In this document: piece after piece, positions 24,501 to 34,542 of the stretch
Numbering within the stretch: position 1 is the first letter of the stretch
Layout: each line of letters begins with the position of its first letter
Source of the DNA: Channallabes apus
Taxonomy: Eukaryota > Chordata > Actinopteri > Siluriformes > Clariidae
Length of the DNA: 64,000 nt
Assembly (NCBI GenBank): GCA_030522415.1
Contig: CM060108.1
Location: 53,546,452-53,610,451, forward strand
Reading direction: 5' to 3'
Translations under genes and position numbers: made by a program
The notes under the pieces: generated by a model
The model's input: only the letters and a program-made list of their open reading frames with translations
The model's database searches: none
Told to the model about the DNA's origin: nothing

Positions 24501-26536
24501 TGGACGTAGAGTATTATGGTGAACTGGTATGTTTAGATGCTGTCTTCCTCACTCTCATTTGATCACTCAGGTTTGTTGACGGTGAGGTGATTGTTTGCTT
24601 TACATCTCAGTTCCCCCTCATGTTTGTGTTTCCTTCTGGCTCTCCCTTTTAGTTATGCTGTCATAGTTAGTCCTGCCGGAGTCCCTGCTTGCACTCTACA
24701 GTAAATATACATTCACATTATACATTATATGACTGTGACCATACCTAATTGCCATCTCTCCTCCTCTTCTCATCTCCCCCTCTTTCTCTTTCCTCTCTCC
24801 CCCTGTCTCCCCCTTTCCCTCTCTCTCTCTCTCTCTCTCTCTCTGTCGAGCTACACATGTCATTCCTGAGCTCCCAGTGATCCAGACTCCCTCTGCCCTC
24901 CGGACCTGTCTGATCCATCCTGGTGCCCCGTTTCTGGTTGAAGGTCTCGTCGCATGGATGCCAATGTGTCTCTTTGGGATGCGCCTGGTGTCTGGGGATG
25001 ATTCTCTCTACTTAGAAGATGGTTCTGGCCTCGACTGGTGTTGTCAGCTGTTTCTCTGAGGACTTGACAATTCGATAGTTCAGGACTGGAACTTTCTACA
25101 AGTCTATCTGAGTCTCCAATAACTACCTAGACTCCATTTTAACATCAATTAACATCAACTATTATAGCTGAACTGTCTGCCACCTAACACACTGTATAAA
25201 TGCAGATCATTTCCTGCTATCTGTTTCACCCAGATGAGGATAGGTTCCCTGTTGAGTCTGGTTCCTCTCAAGGGTTCTTCCTATTACCATCTCAGGGAGT
25301 TTTTCCTTGCCACTGTCGCCCTCGGCTTGCTCTGAACATCTGAACATTTTGATTCATACACATTCACATTCCATATAAACTTAAATAATTATTTTGATTG
25401 TGTAAAGCTGTTTTGAGACAATGTCAAATGTTAAAAGCGCTATACAAATAAAACTGAATTGAATTGAATTATAAGTTAAATGTGTTATAGCTGTATATCA
25501 ATTATCTGTATATAAATGAATGAAATTTAGCATTTTCTTTACCAATGTGAATTACGCTCATGGGCTGCTCCACAAATAGCAAATGAGATGGAACCAAATT
25601 TGCTGCACCTTCATAAATCATACGAAGACATATATTCTTTTAGTAAGGAAGTGATATACCATAATTTGGGCAAGTTGATTTTTTCTTCTCGTAATTAAAG
25701 TTGCAGTCCATATGAATCTCCAAGTGGTCTCCACTCTCTCGAATTGTGAAACAGGGGTCATCTCTTGGGTCGAATATGTACCACAGATCTGGATCTTTGC
25801 AGCACTCCATCTCTGAACACCATCCATATTTCACTCGTAAGTAGATGGTTTGGCCCCATTTGATTAAAAGTGTTTGGCTTTGCTGTGTCTTTTTGTAAGG
25901 GTCAGCAGCAAACTAAATATATAGAAACACATGTTCAGGCATGTACAGTTTAAAAAGAAATTGATTGGTTAGTGAAAAAAAGTTAAAAGTAAAATGTATT
26001 TAATTGTATTACTTATATGAAGATTCTGAAAATCCATTATTAATTATTATATTAGCATCTCTACTATTTTTGTTTATCATTGATTACTTCTCTATAACAG
26101 CAGCACTGGCAGTAGCGCAGGTTTATATTAACGCACTTGTACATGAGTTTCAGAATATCACATCCTGCACATCACCATAAGCACATATGTAATATATGCT
26201 ATCTAATTTAACAATTGGAATGGAAGGAGTCTTCAGTCAGAGGTTTAGCTATCAAGACAGAGGAGTTATTACTATCCTCAAACATGACAAGCTATGAATT
26301 TTTTTCCTTATTAACTTAAAGTGAAAAGAAAAATGAGGCAGCTGGGGGAATGTGTTTTTACAAATACAATTTGCTTATTTGTTGGTAAAACTGTTTTAAA
26401 TATAAAGTAATGATTGTGTTCACATTACTGTTTTGTATTGGTCAGAAAATAGCCATGGTGTCTGGATCTCGATACAGCATGTCCAGTTGTAGGCTGTACG
26501 ATTGTCCACAGTTATTTCTCCTCCCAGGAACCCCAT
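12508..26536 (-). CDS. Giant SecA-like ATPase gene with OTU-like C-terminal module
   Basis: Coding exons (minus strand): 26536-26429, 25912-25660, 20708-20458, 20351-15025, 14896-14677, 13721-13522, 13321-13063, 12959-12853, 12758-12508. They total about 2,324 residues. Residues 1-120 form a short cysteine-rich module with no family I can name. Residues 121-204 are a charged coiled coil. The 5.3 kb exon encodes a SecA-type DEAD motor: Walker A GTGEGKS (about 538), DEVD (about 650), [14 protein letters not shown] (about 1108), GRTGRKG (about 1142). A hydrophobic glycine-rich segment follows at about 1475-1550. Exon 14896-14677 carries NQNCLFHAV, like the Cys loop of OTU proteases but with Asn where the Asp is usual. 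The family moves proteins across membranes in bacteria; the role in an animal is unknown. All junctions are GT..AG and in phase except 13522/13321, which is off by one base beside a GGGG run. The ATG at 26536 follows an acceptor; the upstream exon has only a 12-codon frame. Confidence 0.85.
13805..14294 (+). mobile_element. RTE-type LINE 3' fragment in an intron of the SecA-like gene
   Basis: It encodes the last roughly 150 residues of an RTE-clade ORF2 (for example [20 protein letters not shown]) and ends in GGCGACCCCTGA, a short 3' UTR and a (GAA)n tail. It is nearly identical to 38661-39146. It is 5'-truncated and lies between exons 14896-14677 and 13721-13522, opposite to the host gene. 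Confidence 0.88.
15025..20351 (-). other. 5.3-kb SecA-motor exon of the SecA-like gene
   Basis: A single uninterrupted exon of 5,327 bases and about 1,776 codons, with acceptor at 20353-20352 and donor at 15024-15023. Key sites: an acidic aspartate run encoded by GAT/ATC repeats at about 20275-20300; Walker A at 19352-19332; DEVD at 19016-19005; GRGTDI at about 17645-17628; GRTGRKG at 17538-17518; hydrophobic segment at about 16535-16320. The motif order and spacing match SecA NBD1/NBD2. I see no C-terminal zinc-binding tail of bacterial SecA. A long open exon with conserved catalytic residues argues that this gene is under selection. Confidence 0.88.
20709..21164. other. Intron of SecA-like gene, no recognised element
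   Basis: Low-complexity AT-rich sequence between exon 20708-20458 and the SINE at 21182. No motif was recognised. Confidence 0.5.
21182..21521 (+). mobile_element. Full-length tRNA-derived SINE (DANA/mermaid-like)
   Basis: It contains GGGTTCGATTCCCGG (B box), then the widely shared fish SINE body (TTTGCATGTTCTCCCCGTG, CCCACAGTCCAAAGACATGC). It ends with GGGATAGGCTCCAGG and an ATGAATGA tail. A roughly 15-bp target-site duplication of the type ACTTTTTG.ACGAAG flanks it, with one mismatch. The A-box head is short. It lies in an intron of the SecA-like gene, opposite strand. Confidence 0.88.
21522..22330. other. Intron of SecA-like gene, no recognised element
   Basis: About 800 bases of unremarkable sequence with a short (TA)n run near 21800. 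Open frames on both strands lack motifs. Confidence 0.45.
22331..23062 (-). mobile_element. Rearranged Tc1-like transposon relic
   Basis: The right end carries the typical fish Tc1 terminal sequence (ACTTTCCGGATGCACTG, followed by TA). The minus strand at 22445-22696 encodes a transposase N-terminal piece ([19 protein letters not shown]). The next transposase block ([18 protein letters not shown]) lies at 22387-22440 on the plus strand, so an internal segment is inverted. The left terminal repeat is absent. Confidence 0.75.
23463..25470 (+). mobile_element. L2-type LINE, 5'-truncated copy A
   Basis: It starts inside the reverse transcriptase. An open frame at 23508-24458 runs from [14 protein letters not shown] to the ORF2 end, then a 3' UTR runs to the AATTGAATTGAATT tail. 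The catalytic box reads HCCADDTQ where copy B has HCYADDTQ, so the conserved tyrosine is lost. The 3' UTR contains the CT-rich site at 24770-24860 that is interrupted by a Tc1 element in copy B. It lies within an intron of the SecA-like gene. Confidence 0.88.
25471..25659. other. Intron remnant between L2 copy A and a SecA-like exon
   Basis: AT-rich sequence with no recognisable feature other than the donor of exon 25912-25660 at its right edge. Confidence 0.4.
25660..25912 (-). other. Second coding exon of SecA-like gene (Cys-rich module)
   Basis: Bounded by AG at 25914-25913 and GT at 25659-25658. It encodes about 84 residues rich in cysteine and aromatics ([24 protein letters not shown]-like and HMDCNFNY strands). 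Its end phase (one base) fits exactly onto the two-base start of exon 20708-20458 across 5 kb of repeat-filled intron. This is the evidence that it belongs to the same gene. I do not recognise the domain; alternating hydrophobics suggest beta strands. Confidence 0.75.
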
Positions 26537-27156
26537 TCTAAAACACCACAGGTCACAGCTGTTAGTCTATGAATCATTTATAACAATAATAATAATTTAT
26601 ATTTTGTTTTAAATCACGATGATCAAAATCATTTATGTGTGTCAAACACACACATTCACACACAGAAAGACAGAGAAGGAGAACCCGAACAGGTTAAGGC
26701 TGAATATAATGAGGGCAGGGTGGGGCTGGCTATTCATGTCACGTGCTACAATAGTTATAACTATTAACCTCACTGTACAAACAACATTCATTTTAAATGT
26801 GCTTAAAGGTCATTATGTCTCAGAGTTAAAACATAAAGCACCAGCAAACCTTCAGTTAATGCTATAAGGGCAATTATTCAAAATTATATTACATTTAAAG
26901 AATTAATAAAAAAAATGAATTACATTTATATATACAATACATATACTGGTGTAATTCATAGCGTATATATACCAGTGTAGTTATGGGTTAGTTATGAGTT
27001 TGTCATGAGGTAGTTATGAGTTAGTATACAGACTTAAAATCTGCTCTTAAATCTAAAGGACAACATTATAAATTAATAAGGAGCTTTGCTTGTAGTAGTA
27101 TAAGTATTAACAAGCTTAAAGGACGAATCATTTACTTTCACTGCATTAAAACACAC

Positions 27157-27172
27157 AGGCACACACACACAG

Positions 27173-27211
<39 letters not shown>
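27157..27211. repeat. (AC)n microsatellite
   Basis: Roughly 55 bases of nearly pure AC with a few G interruptions at the left. It lies in the first intron of the SecA-like gene. Confidence 0.95.
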
Positions 27212-27213
<2 letters not shown>

Positions 27214-27284
27214 AACAGATATAATGTAAGATAAAGTTTATATATATGTTTTTAATAAATTCCTGTGGAGTTTCTGAAACTCAC

Positions 27285-27360
27285 CGTGTGTCAGTTTATA
27301 GCTGATGCCGATGCGTGAAGCAGGAAGTCAACATCAGGATTGACTCAGCGTTCGGGTTTT
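27285..27360 (-). other. Likely 5' UTR exon of the SecA-like gene
   Basis: On the minus strand the sequence ending at 27285 is followed by the strong donor GTGAGT (27284-27279). The only ATG in this exon opens a 12-codon frame ending in TAA, so it would act as a short upstream ORF. The right boundary is an estimate because I see no clear TATA box upstream. Exon 26537 has a matching acceptor. Confidence 0.5.
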
Positions 27361-27978
27361 ATCTCCTGAGGGCAGAGTGAAAAACATGATGCACAGTGAT
27401 AAGGTCTATGAAAAACCTGGCACAAGTAATGAATAATCAACATTATCAATATACGCCACTTTATACACTTGATGTTGTACAGTACAGTACCGTATGGTCA
27501 CTAGAGAAATACAAGGAAATCTGAGTCATCTTATGCATTTAAAAAAAATGTGGCCATGAATGTTGGGCTTTTAGTTCTTATAAAATAAACAGAAGTTCAT
27601 TATTATGTCTTAATGAGTAACATCACAGACCATCAGTGTGCAGTAAAGAGATAAATAAGTACATAAATACATTCTGAAGTTCTATTATTTAAATGATGAT
27701 ATGCGCATAAATAATACGAGTTCAGTCAGCAGGTGATTTTAAATTAATTAGCATAAAAATGTTTTTTGTATATTTTAGTGCTATTTTAAAATCATTATTC
27801 TTATTAGTGTCGTGGTAAATAAGCTCCACTTCCATGCCTTTTCTATCCACACATCTGTTGAATGTTAAACATTGCACGGAGATGGAAACAGATGTCACTG
27901 CTTGGTTTCGATATCAACAGGTTGCTATGGAAATGAGGCAAAAATAAATAAGAGGTGTGGCTTTCATTCTGCATGTTC
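27361..27978. other. Presumed promoter region of the SecA-like gene
   Basis: AT-rich sequence upstream of the presumed first exon. I see no CpG island and no confident interferon-response or TATA element. No repeat family was recognised. Confidence 0.3.
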
Positions 27979-27979
27979 T

Positions 27980-28282
27980 GGGGGGTGTTCTTCGTACGTC
28001 GCTAACTCAGTTAGCTGGATTTGATTGTTGTGGATTTGTCCTGATCTTGGATTGTTTCGTTCTCCGATGCTCATCGCGCACTTGTTGTCATAGCAACATG
28101 TCCGTAAGCTTGAACCTGCTCGGTAGCAGGTTTATTTCATGTAAACAGGATTAAGGCTGCGCTGCTGCCGGGTTATGATTGGTTGAAATGGTGAGGTCAC
28201 ATCTGATTGGTTAAAGAGCGCTGACGTGGACTGACTCACGTGGGGAAAGAAAAGTATCTTGCATGCATATATACGTCTTGCC

Positions 28283-28338
<56 letters not shown>

Positions 28339-28515
28339 GGTATATATATAAATATATAATTGATATCAAATATTATATTAGAACATAAATTCATAGGTTT
28401 TCTATTATTATAATAAACTCTAGGCACGAGACAGCCCTCAAGATCATTAATTCAAATTCTTGTATAATGTTTATTTTGTAACACATTTATTTTTCAGGGG
28501 TTCGTTATAAATATG

Positions 28516-28591
<76 letters not shown>

Positions 28592-29167
28592 TATGTATAA
28601 TAAAAATAATTTTTTTATAATGAAAAATTGGATAAAACTAATTTTATTATAAAGTAAACAATATAAAAGTATACATGTTTTTTTTTTAAATATTCATATT
28701 TAAATTTTTCCATATACAACATATTTTTTCATATTTCTTATTTTATTGTCTCATGTAATTTGTAAACCATATGCGCATATTATGTTCTAATATAATATTT
28801 GATAGTGATTATGTGTGTGTGGTGGGAGGGGGGGATCCATGGCAGGGAAGCATTTCAGCGCATAACACGTGGGGTGGGGGAGCATTTCAGCGCAGGTGTT
28901 ACAAAAAAAAATTAGCTTGTTCTTTTTGTCATTTCGTCAACCAATCAAAGGGCTTGTGATCAGTGTTTCTACTGTCGATGCATATCGCCTTTTAAACCAA
29001 CGCACGAACGCGCAATAATCCTAGACAACTCAATCCGGCCATACTAATCATCAACAACAGGTGTGCTGGAAGAACCGACTTAGCCGGGTCTTAATTAGCT
29101 CGATGATCTCATCTTAGATGTGTCAATTCATCCCGGATGTTTCAAGCGACGTACGAAGAATACCCCC
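27980..29167. mobile_element. DNA transposon with 23-bp terminal inverted repeats, unclassified
   Basis: The left end reads GTGTTCTTCGTACGTCGCT and the right end is its inverted partner, AGCGACGTACGAAGAATAC, each with a G or C run outside. Inside are long (TA)n runs (28287-28335; 28520-28565, the second continuing into (AG)n). A second inverted pair around TATGTTCTAATATAATATTT lies at 28357-28393 and 28773-28812. There is no transposase frame, so it is non-autonomous. The C/G runs blur the target-site duplication. Confidence 0.7.
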
Positions 29168-29600
29168 CTGGTATCTCTCCAAAGCCTACACTGAGACAGA
29201 TAAGCAGGATCAGAGCTCAGTGGTGTGATTTAGGCATCAGAACACAGACTATAAAATGATAATTAATCTCATTTAGACGTCGTGAAGCTTCAACCAAACA
29301 TTGTTTTCCTAACAGCTGTGTCTACATAAAGTTGATAAATCAGATATAGGTAAAGATCTGATTTGAGTGTCAAACCGTGAGACCATAAACCCAGACATGG
29401 ACGTGGGTGTGAATGAAACTGGCATTATTCAGCCTGAGCTATTTGTCTGTAGAGGTGTGGTGGAGCTGGAATGTTTGTAAAGCTCATTTTCAGCAATAAT
29501 TCATCACATTGACTGCAGTTTACTCTGTGAGCCAGAGTCTATGGGTGTAAAAAAAAAACTGTACTTTAGATGGGAAAGTCCAGGTACGTCAGCCAGGGGC
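29168..29600. other. Unassigned sequence
   Basis: About 430 bases between the TIR element and the duplicated segment starting at 29603. No gene or repeat was recognised. Confidence 0.4.
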
Positions 29601-29602
29601 CA

Positions 29603-29788
29603 CATTCACATTATATTTGCATTCAAAACATTTGGCAGTCACATGACTCTGACTGTCTGATGTGTGTAAGTGTTACGTCCCATAGTATAATTGGGTACGT
29701 CCCTTGTGTTTTGGTCTCTATGTCTTTCAGGCCCTGGGATAGGGCCTCGCAACTGTCAATCAGTGTTTTCAGCACGACAACCCTAGCC
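29603..29788 (+). mobile_element. Duplicated flank and left part of a Gypsy-like solo LTR
   Basis: 29603-29676 recurs inverted at about 32671-32745. From 29676 the sequence (TGTTACGTCCCATAGTAT) matches the LTR-like unit at 49987. It breaks off near 29788 and resumes near 31833 with GAGTATAAGAACCCGGAAGT. An L2 copy therefore interrupts a solo LTR. Confidence 0.6.
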
Positions 29789-31832
29789 TATATCCCTAGC
29801 CTATATCTCACAGCATCTCCAGGACACTACGAACCATCTGACTGGCGGTAAGTCATACCGTAGATATCAGGCACATTACAACTCACCATACTACCATACT
29901 GATAGACGCACACACATAGCTTGTCCTATAGAAACTGTGTCTGTTCCCCGAATAGTGAGAAAAAAGAATAAATTTGCCTGAAACAATCTGATAACCATAA
30001 AACCAGAAAAAGGCCAAACAAGTCATCAAAATCCACCTCTAAAGTTTGGACTACTCAACATTAGATCCCTTGCGCCTAAAGCACTTATTGTTAATGAAAT
30101 TATCTCAGATTATTGCCTTGACGCACTCTGTCTCACTGAAACCTGGCTTAAACCAAATGAATATTTTGGTCTGAATGAGTCTACTCCGTCAGGATATTTC
30201 TATAAGCACGAGCCCCGTCTAATTGGTCGTGGTGGTGGTGTCGCCACTATCTACAATGATGTACTCACTGTTACTCAGAAAATAAGGCCCAGGTTTAACT
30301 CATTTGAAGTGCTTATCATTAATGTTGCACTAAATGAAATACGTAATAAACCCTTGCTATATTTTACCCTGGCCACCGTGTACAGACCCCCGGGGCCATA
30401 TGGCGATTTTCTTAAAGAATTTGGACATCTGCTATCAGACCTATTGGTTAACTCTGACAAAGTGTTGATAGTAGGAGACTTTAACATTCATGTAGATGAT
30501 GCTAACGACGCTTTAGCACTCACATTTATGGATTTACTAAATTCCTTTGGGGTTAAGCAAAATATAATTGGAGCAACTCACCGCTTTAATCATACGCTAG
30601 ATTTAATTATATCCCATGGTATAGATGTCTCTAATATAGAGATCATACCTCAAAGTAATGATATCACAGATCATCACCTCCTGACATATACTCTACCCGT
30701 AGAACAGATTAGCTGTGTCTCCCCACGTTATCAATCTGTTAGAAATATGAATCCCACCACTAAAGACAGATTCACAAGTAATCTGCCGGATCTGTCCCAA
30801 TTTCTTATTAGACCCCTAAATGCAGATGATCTAGATGAAGTGACTAGCAGCATGGGCACTATTTTTACCAGTACATTAGACACTGTTGCTCCCATCAGAT
30901 TAAAAAAAGTCAGAGATAAAACATTGGCACCGTGGTACAACAGTCATACTCGCGCCCTAAAGAGAGCAACCCGTAACCTCGAGCGAAAATGGAGGAAAAC
31001 TAAATTTGAAGTTTTTCGAATTGCGTATAAAGACAGTATGTGCAGCTATAGACAGGCTCTAAAAACTGCTAGGACCGAGCATCTTAGCCAACTGATAGCA
31101 AGAAACCAAAACAATCCCAGGTTCTTATTTAGTACAGTGGCTCGCCTAACAAAACCTAAGATGCCCGCAGAGAGTATCCCATCACAGTTTAGAAGTGAAG
31201 ACTTTATGGACTTCTTTAATGAAAAAATCAATATTATCAGGAAGAAAATATCGGAGGTTCAACCTCTAATATTATCTCACGATCCAGTTCAGCCTATAGC
31301 AGGTTCCTGAGGCGTCCAGAGAAGGACCAGCTCCAGCTGGATTCTGCTTCATGATGGTTTGGAGCTACACGTGCTGCTTCTGTGCTTCCAGTGATCCAGA
31401 CCTCATCTGCCCTCTGCACCTCATCTGTCCACTGGCTCATCCCTATGCTGAACGGGTCTTCATGTTAATTTAAATGATTTTCTGTCATATGCACCTTCAC
31501 CTGCACAACACACATGATGTTATCATTTCTATCTGTTATCACCCAGATGAGGATGGGTTCCCTGTTGAGTCTGGTTCCTCTCAAGGTTTCTTCCTAATGC
31601 CATCTCAGGGAGTTTTTCCTTGCCACCGTCGCCGTCACCCTTGGCTTGCTCATCAGAGACATTTCATTCATCATTCATTCGTCTCATTATTACCTATACA
31701 CATTTTTCTCACACATAAACACTTCCAATTATTTTCTTTTCTAACAAAATGTTTTTCATTTCTGTGAAGCTGCTTTGAGACAATGACCATTGTTAAAAGC
31801 GCTATATAAATTTGAATTTAATTGAATTGAAT
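29789..31832 (+). mobile_element. L2-type LINE copy C: endonuclease kept, reverse transcriptase deleted
   Basis: The plus strand reads through an apurinic endonuclease-like domain: LNIRSL (about 30047), TETWLKPNEYF, RGGGVATIYND, VYRPPGPYGDF, GDFNIHVDD and a TDHHLL block (about 30669). It continues to the linker with PWYNSHTRALKR. After 31310 it jumps straight to the 3' UTR (CACCCAGATGAGGATGGG, GCTTTGAGACAATG) and the AATTGAATTGAAT tail. The open frame 30309-31310 is intact. The whole reverse transcriptase is missing, so the copy is dead. Confidence 0.85.
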
Positions 31833-31960
31833 CTCTCCGAGTATAAGAACCCGGAAGTGACACGACCAGCGGCGAGGCTTCTTTCATTCATTCATACTGT
31901 ATATATTGTTACGGCGAAGCTACTGTATATACTTCTTGTGTTTCGAATATCGTGGTGGTG
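31833..31960 (+). mobile_element. Right part of the interrupted Gypsy-like solo LTR
   Basis: GAGTATAAGAACCCGGAAGT continues the LTR begun at 29676. It matches the unit at about 50130, including the TATA-like GAGTATAAGA. The right end is not clear. Confidence 0.5.
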
Positions 31961-32400
31961 GTGGTGGTTTGTGATTGGTGTTTTACGCTAAGCTCTCTCT
32001 GTGAGATTTCTACATAAAATACATGTGACATCTCAAACAAAATAATGGTGTAGTTAATTTATAATTCATTTATTGACTGTCATGAATAAGAAAGTAAATA
32101 AAACATACAGGAAAGAAAAACAGAACTAACTGGATCTTTTGCTGTTGCTGAGGTGTGTGTGTGTGTGTGTGTGTGTGTTTAATAAGACTTTACCATACAG
32201 CATAGTAAAATACAGAACTATAATACATGTATATTATTAATTTTGTACAGTATATACATATTTATAGGTAAAAAATAAACATGCACTTTTTTGAGAATAA
32301 AGGAAACAGAAAAAGAGGAAACAATGGGTTAAACAACAAGCAGGAATCAGGGAGCATTTAATCTCTGTTCAAACATTATGTAGTCCTACACTGTCATCCG

Positions 32401-32460
<60 letters not shown>

Positions 32461-32504
32461 TTGAATATGTTGAAAACCGAAAGTGAAACTGGAAACAACA
32501 CACA
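31961..32504. other. Unassigned AT-rich sequence with two microsatellites
   Basis: Contains (GT)n at about 32152-32178 and (AC)n at 32403-32458. No gene was recognised. Confidence 0.5.
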
Positions 32505-32745
32505 TTTTATTTCACACCTGGGCCTTATTTTCTGGGTAACAGTGAGTACATCATTGTAGATAGTGGCGACACCACCACGGGGCTCGTGCTTATAGAAATA
32601 TGCTGACGGAGTAGACTCATTCAGACCAAAATATTCATTTGGTTTAAGCCAGGTTTCGGGCGTAACACTTACACACATCAGACAGTCAGAGTCATGTGAC
32701 TGCCAAATGTTTTGAATGCAAATATAATGTGAAGCACATTTTAGC
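32505..32745 (-). mobile_element. Inverted, internally deleted copy of the 29.6-30.3 kb segment
   Basis: On the minus strand it begins with the same roughly 75-base flank as 29603-29676 and reaches TGTTACG. It then skips directly into the L2 endonuclease region (CCTGGCTTAAACCAAATG to GGCCCAGGT). Everything between is absent relative to the plus-strand copy. It is a shared junction turned around, not an independent insertion. Confidence 0.75.
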
Positions 32746-33014
32746 TACTTATTTAGCATTACACAGTTTTTTTTAATAAAAAATAAAGCTAAGTTACTTA
32801 CAAACTTACAGCAGTGGGATGTTTGTCTCCTCCTGGATGATTCCCTGAATGACTCTTTTCTAAATGGCTCTCTCTGGATGACTCTTTTTTAAATGACTCT
32901 TTGAATGACTCCTTTTTAAGATACTCTCTTTGGATGACACTTTTCTAAATTATTTTCTCTGGATGACTCATTTGTTAATGACCATTAACGGGGGGTTCCT
33001 TTATAAATGTAACT

Positions 33015-33305
33015 AATTCAATCAGTTTGATTTTATTTGTATAGTTCTTTTTAAAAGGATTATTGCAGCAAAGCAGCTTTGCAGAATCAAACAATAATCG
33101 TAAATGTGTGTGAATCAGAATGATCAGATTGTCCCTAATGAACAAGCCGAGGGTGATGGTGCTGAGGGAAAAACTCAGGTAACAGGAAGAAACCTTGAGA
33201 GGAACCAGTCTCAACAGGGAACCCATCCTCTTCTGGGTGATAACGGATAGCAGGGATTGATCTGCACTCATACTGTGTGTTAGGAGGCTGGAAGTTCAGT
33301 ATAAC
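33015..33305 (-). mobile_element. L2-type LINE 3' UTR fragment (minus strand)
   Basis: The reverse complement carries the L2 3' UTR phrases CACCCAGAAGAGGATGGG and CTCAAGGTTTCTTCC and a diverged tail. No coding part remains. Confidence 0.75.
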
Positions 33306-33965
33306 AGTTTTTGCTGTCACTATTTGTTTGAGAAAATATGTAGGTATATTACTGTATCTAGAACAAAAGTTGATGACTTTGCTGAAGAGATAACTGAAAG
33401 GAGTTTTTTTTCCTAGGGGGATAAAATATTTAATGTGCTGATCTGATACGGTTAGCTTATGTTTATTAAATTGCCTGGTTTCATTTTGCCTAATGTTTAC
33501 AATTTTGTTATGACAACGTTTATAAAATCCTCACTACTGCATGTAGAGGTTTCTGAAGTGGTCATATTTCTTGTTAATTTTGCTATGTTATTAAATATGA
33601 ATTATGGATTTAAACAAAGTAATGCTCTCAGAGGAGCGTATTGATTTGTTGACCAGGGTGTTAAAAGCTGATTGATTATGATTGAGTATAATTTTTACTC
33701 ACTGAGAAACACCAGTGAAAGGGTCCAGCATCTGAACATTAAGGACTTGCCTGAATTTTTTCCATTAAAACCCAGTATGTCATTAGCTCACACTGAAAAA
33801 AGTGAAACTGCTGTGTCATTGATACAAAGTATGTTTCTACATTGATCTGATGGAAATTTTTTATTTCCTATACGAAGCTGATATTTTTACATTGCTTAAA
33901 AGCAAACATCGCAGCCCCTGTTTAAACTTAAGTGTAATCTGTTCACTCAAAGGACATTTCTGCTT
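33306..33965. other. Unassigned sequence
   Basis: About 660 bases of AT-rich sequence with no recognised gene or repeat. The fragment at 33510-33600 weakly resembles a decayed L2 linker on the minus strand. Confidence 0.35.
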
Positions 33966-33969
33966 CAAA

Positions 33970-34053
33970 CCAAAGGTTCGCCGTGTCACGTGACCTCATG
34001 ACGTAGTATTATCGCGGACTGAATCACGTTCTGCTGGCGGTTCTGCTGCTACA
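33970..34053 (+). other. Possible orphan first exon with promoter-like sites
   Basis: A locally GC-rich stretch holds CACGTG (E-box, about 33986-33991) and TGACGTAG (CRE-like, about 34000). It ends in CTGCTACAG followed by the donor-like GTAAGAAAG at 34054. This is the usual look of a TATA-less first non-coding exon. No downstream exon of a plus-strand gene is visible in the window; the next 7 kb is a BEL element. It may also be chance. Confidence 0.35.
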
Positions 34054-34542
34054 GGTAAGAAAGCAAACTTCATGTCATTTCTATGGTAAATGTACCTCTT
34101 CTATGAGCAAATTTATGATTTAGGTCAGGAACAACTACTTTGTAGATTGAGTTTTGTGTCCGTGTTTGCTACTGTAGCTAAAAACACCTATATTACCTAC
34201 AGTAGCATTAGCTAACTAACGCGGTGATTTTCGAAAACACCTGAGTTTCTACGCTAAGTCGGCGGTGCCGAATAACATGAAATTAATTATATTTAAGTAC
34301 CGTAAAAATTAATAGAAAAGTGACCTAAACAAGCTCTCCAGATATCTTGACCTCTTTTATGTCGGATCACATGAACCGACTCAACTTCCGGGTTCCCTCA
34401 CGCAGCAATCACGTATGCTCGCGAGAGCTTAACCCTGCCACTGTCAAATGGGGCAACTATTGCCTAGAAGGTTTCCCGGCACAGGTGAGCTTTATCAGCT
34501 ATTAATCAATTACCTGCTGTATAAAAATTATCCTTATGTGTG

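Noticed and set aside
12508..26536. Bacterial contamination or misassembly as source of the SecA-like frame
   Set aside because: The flanking exons have eukaryotic splice sites, with all but one junction in phase, and fish SINE, Tc1 and LINE copies lie in the introns.
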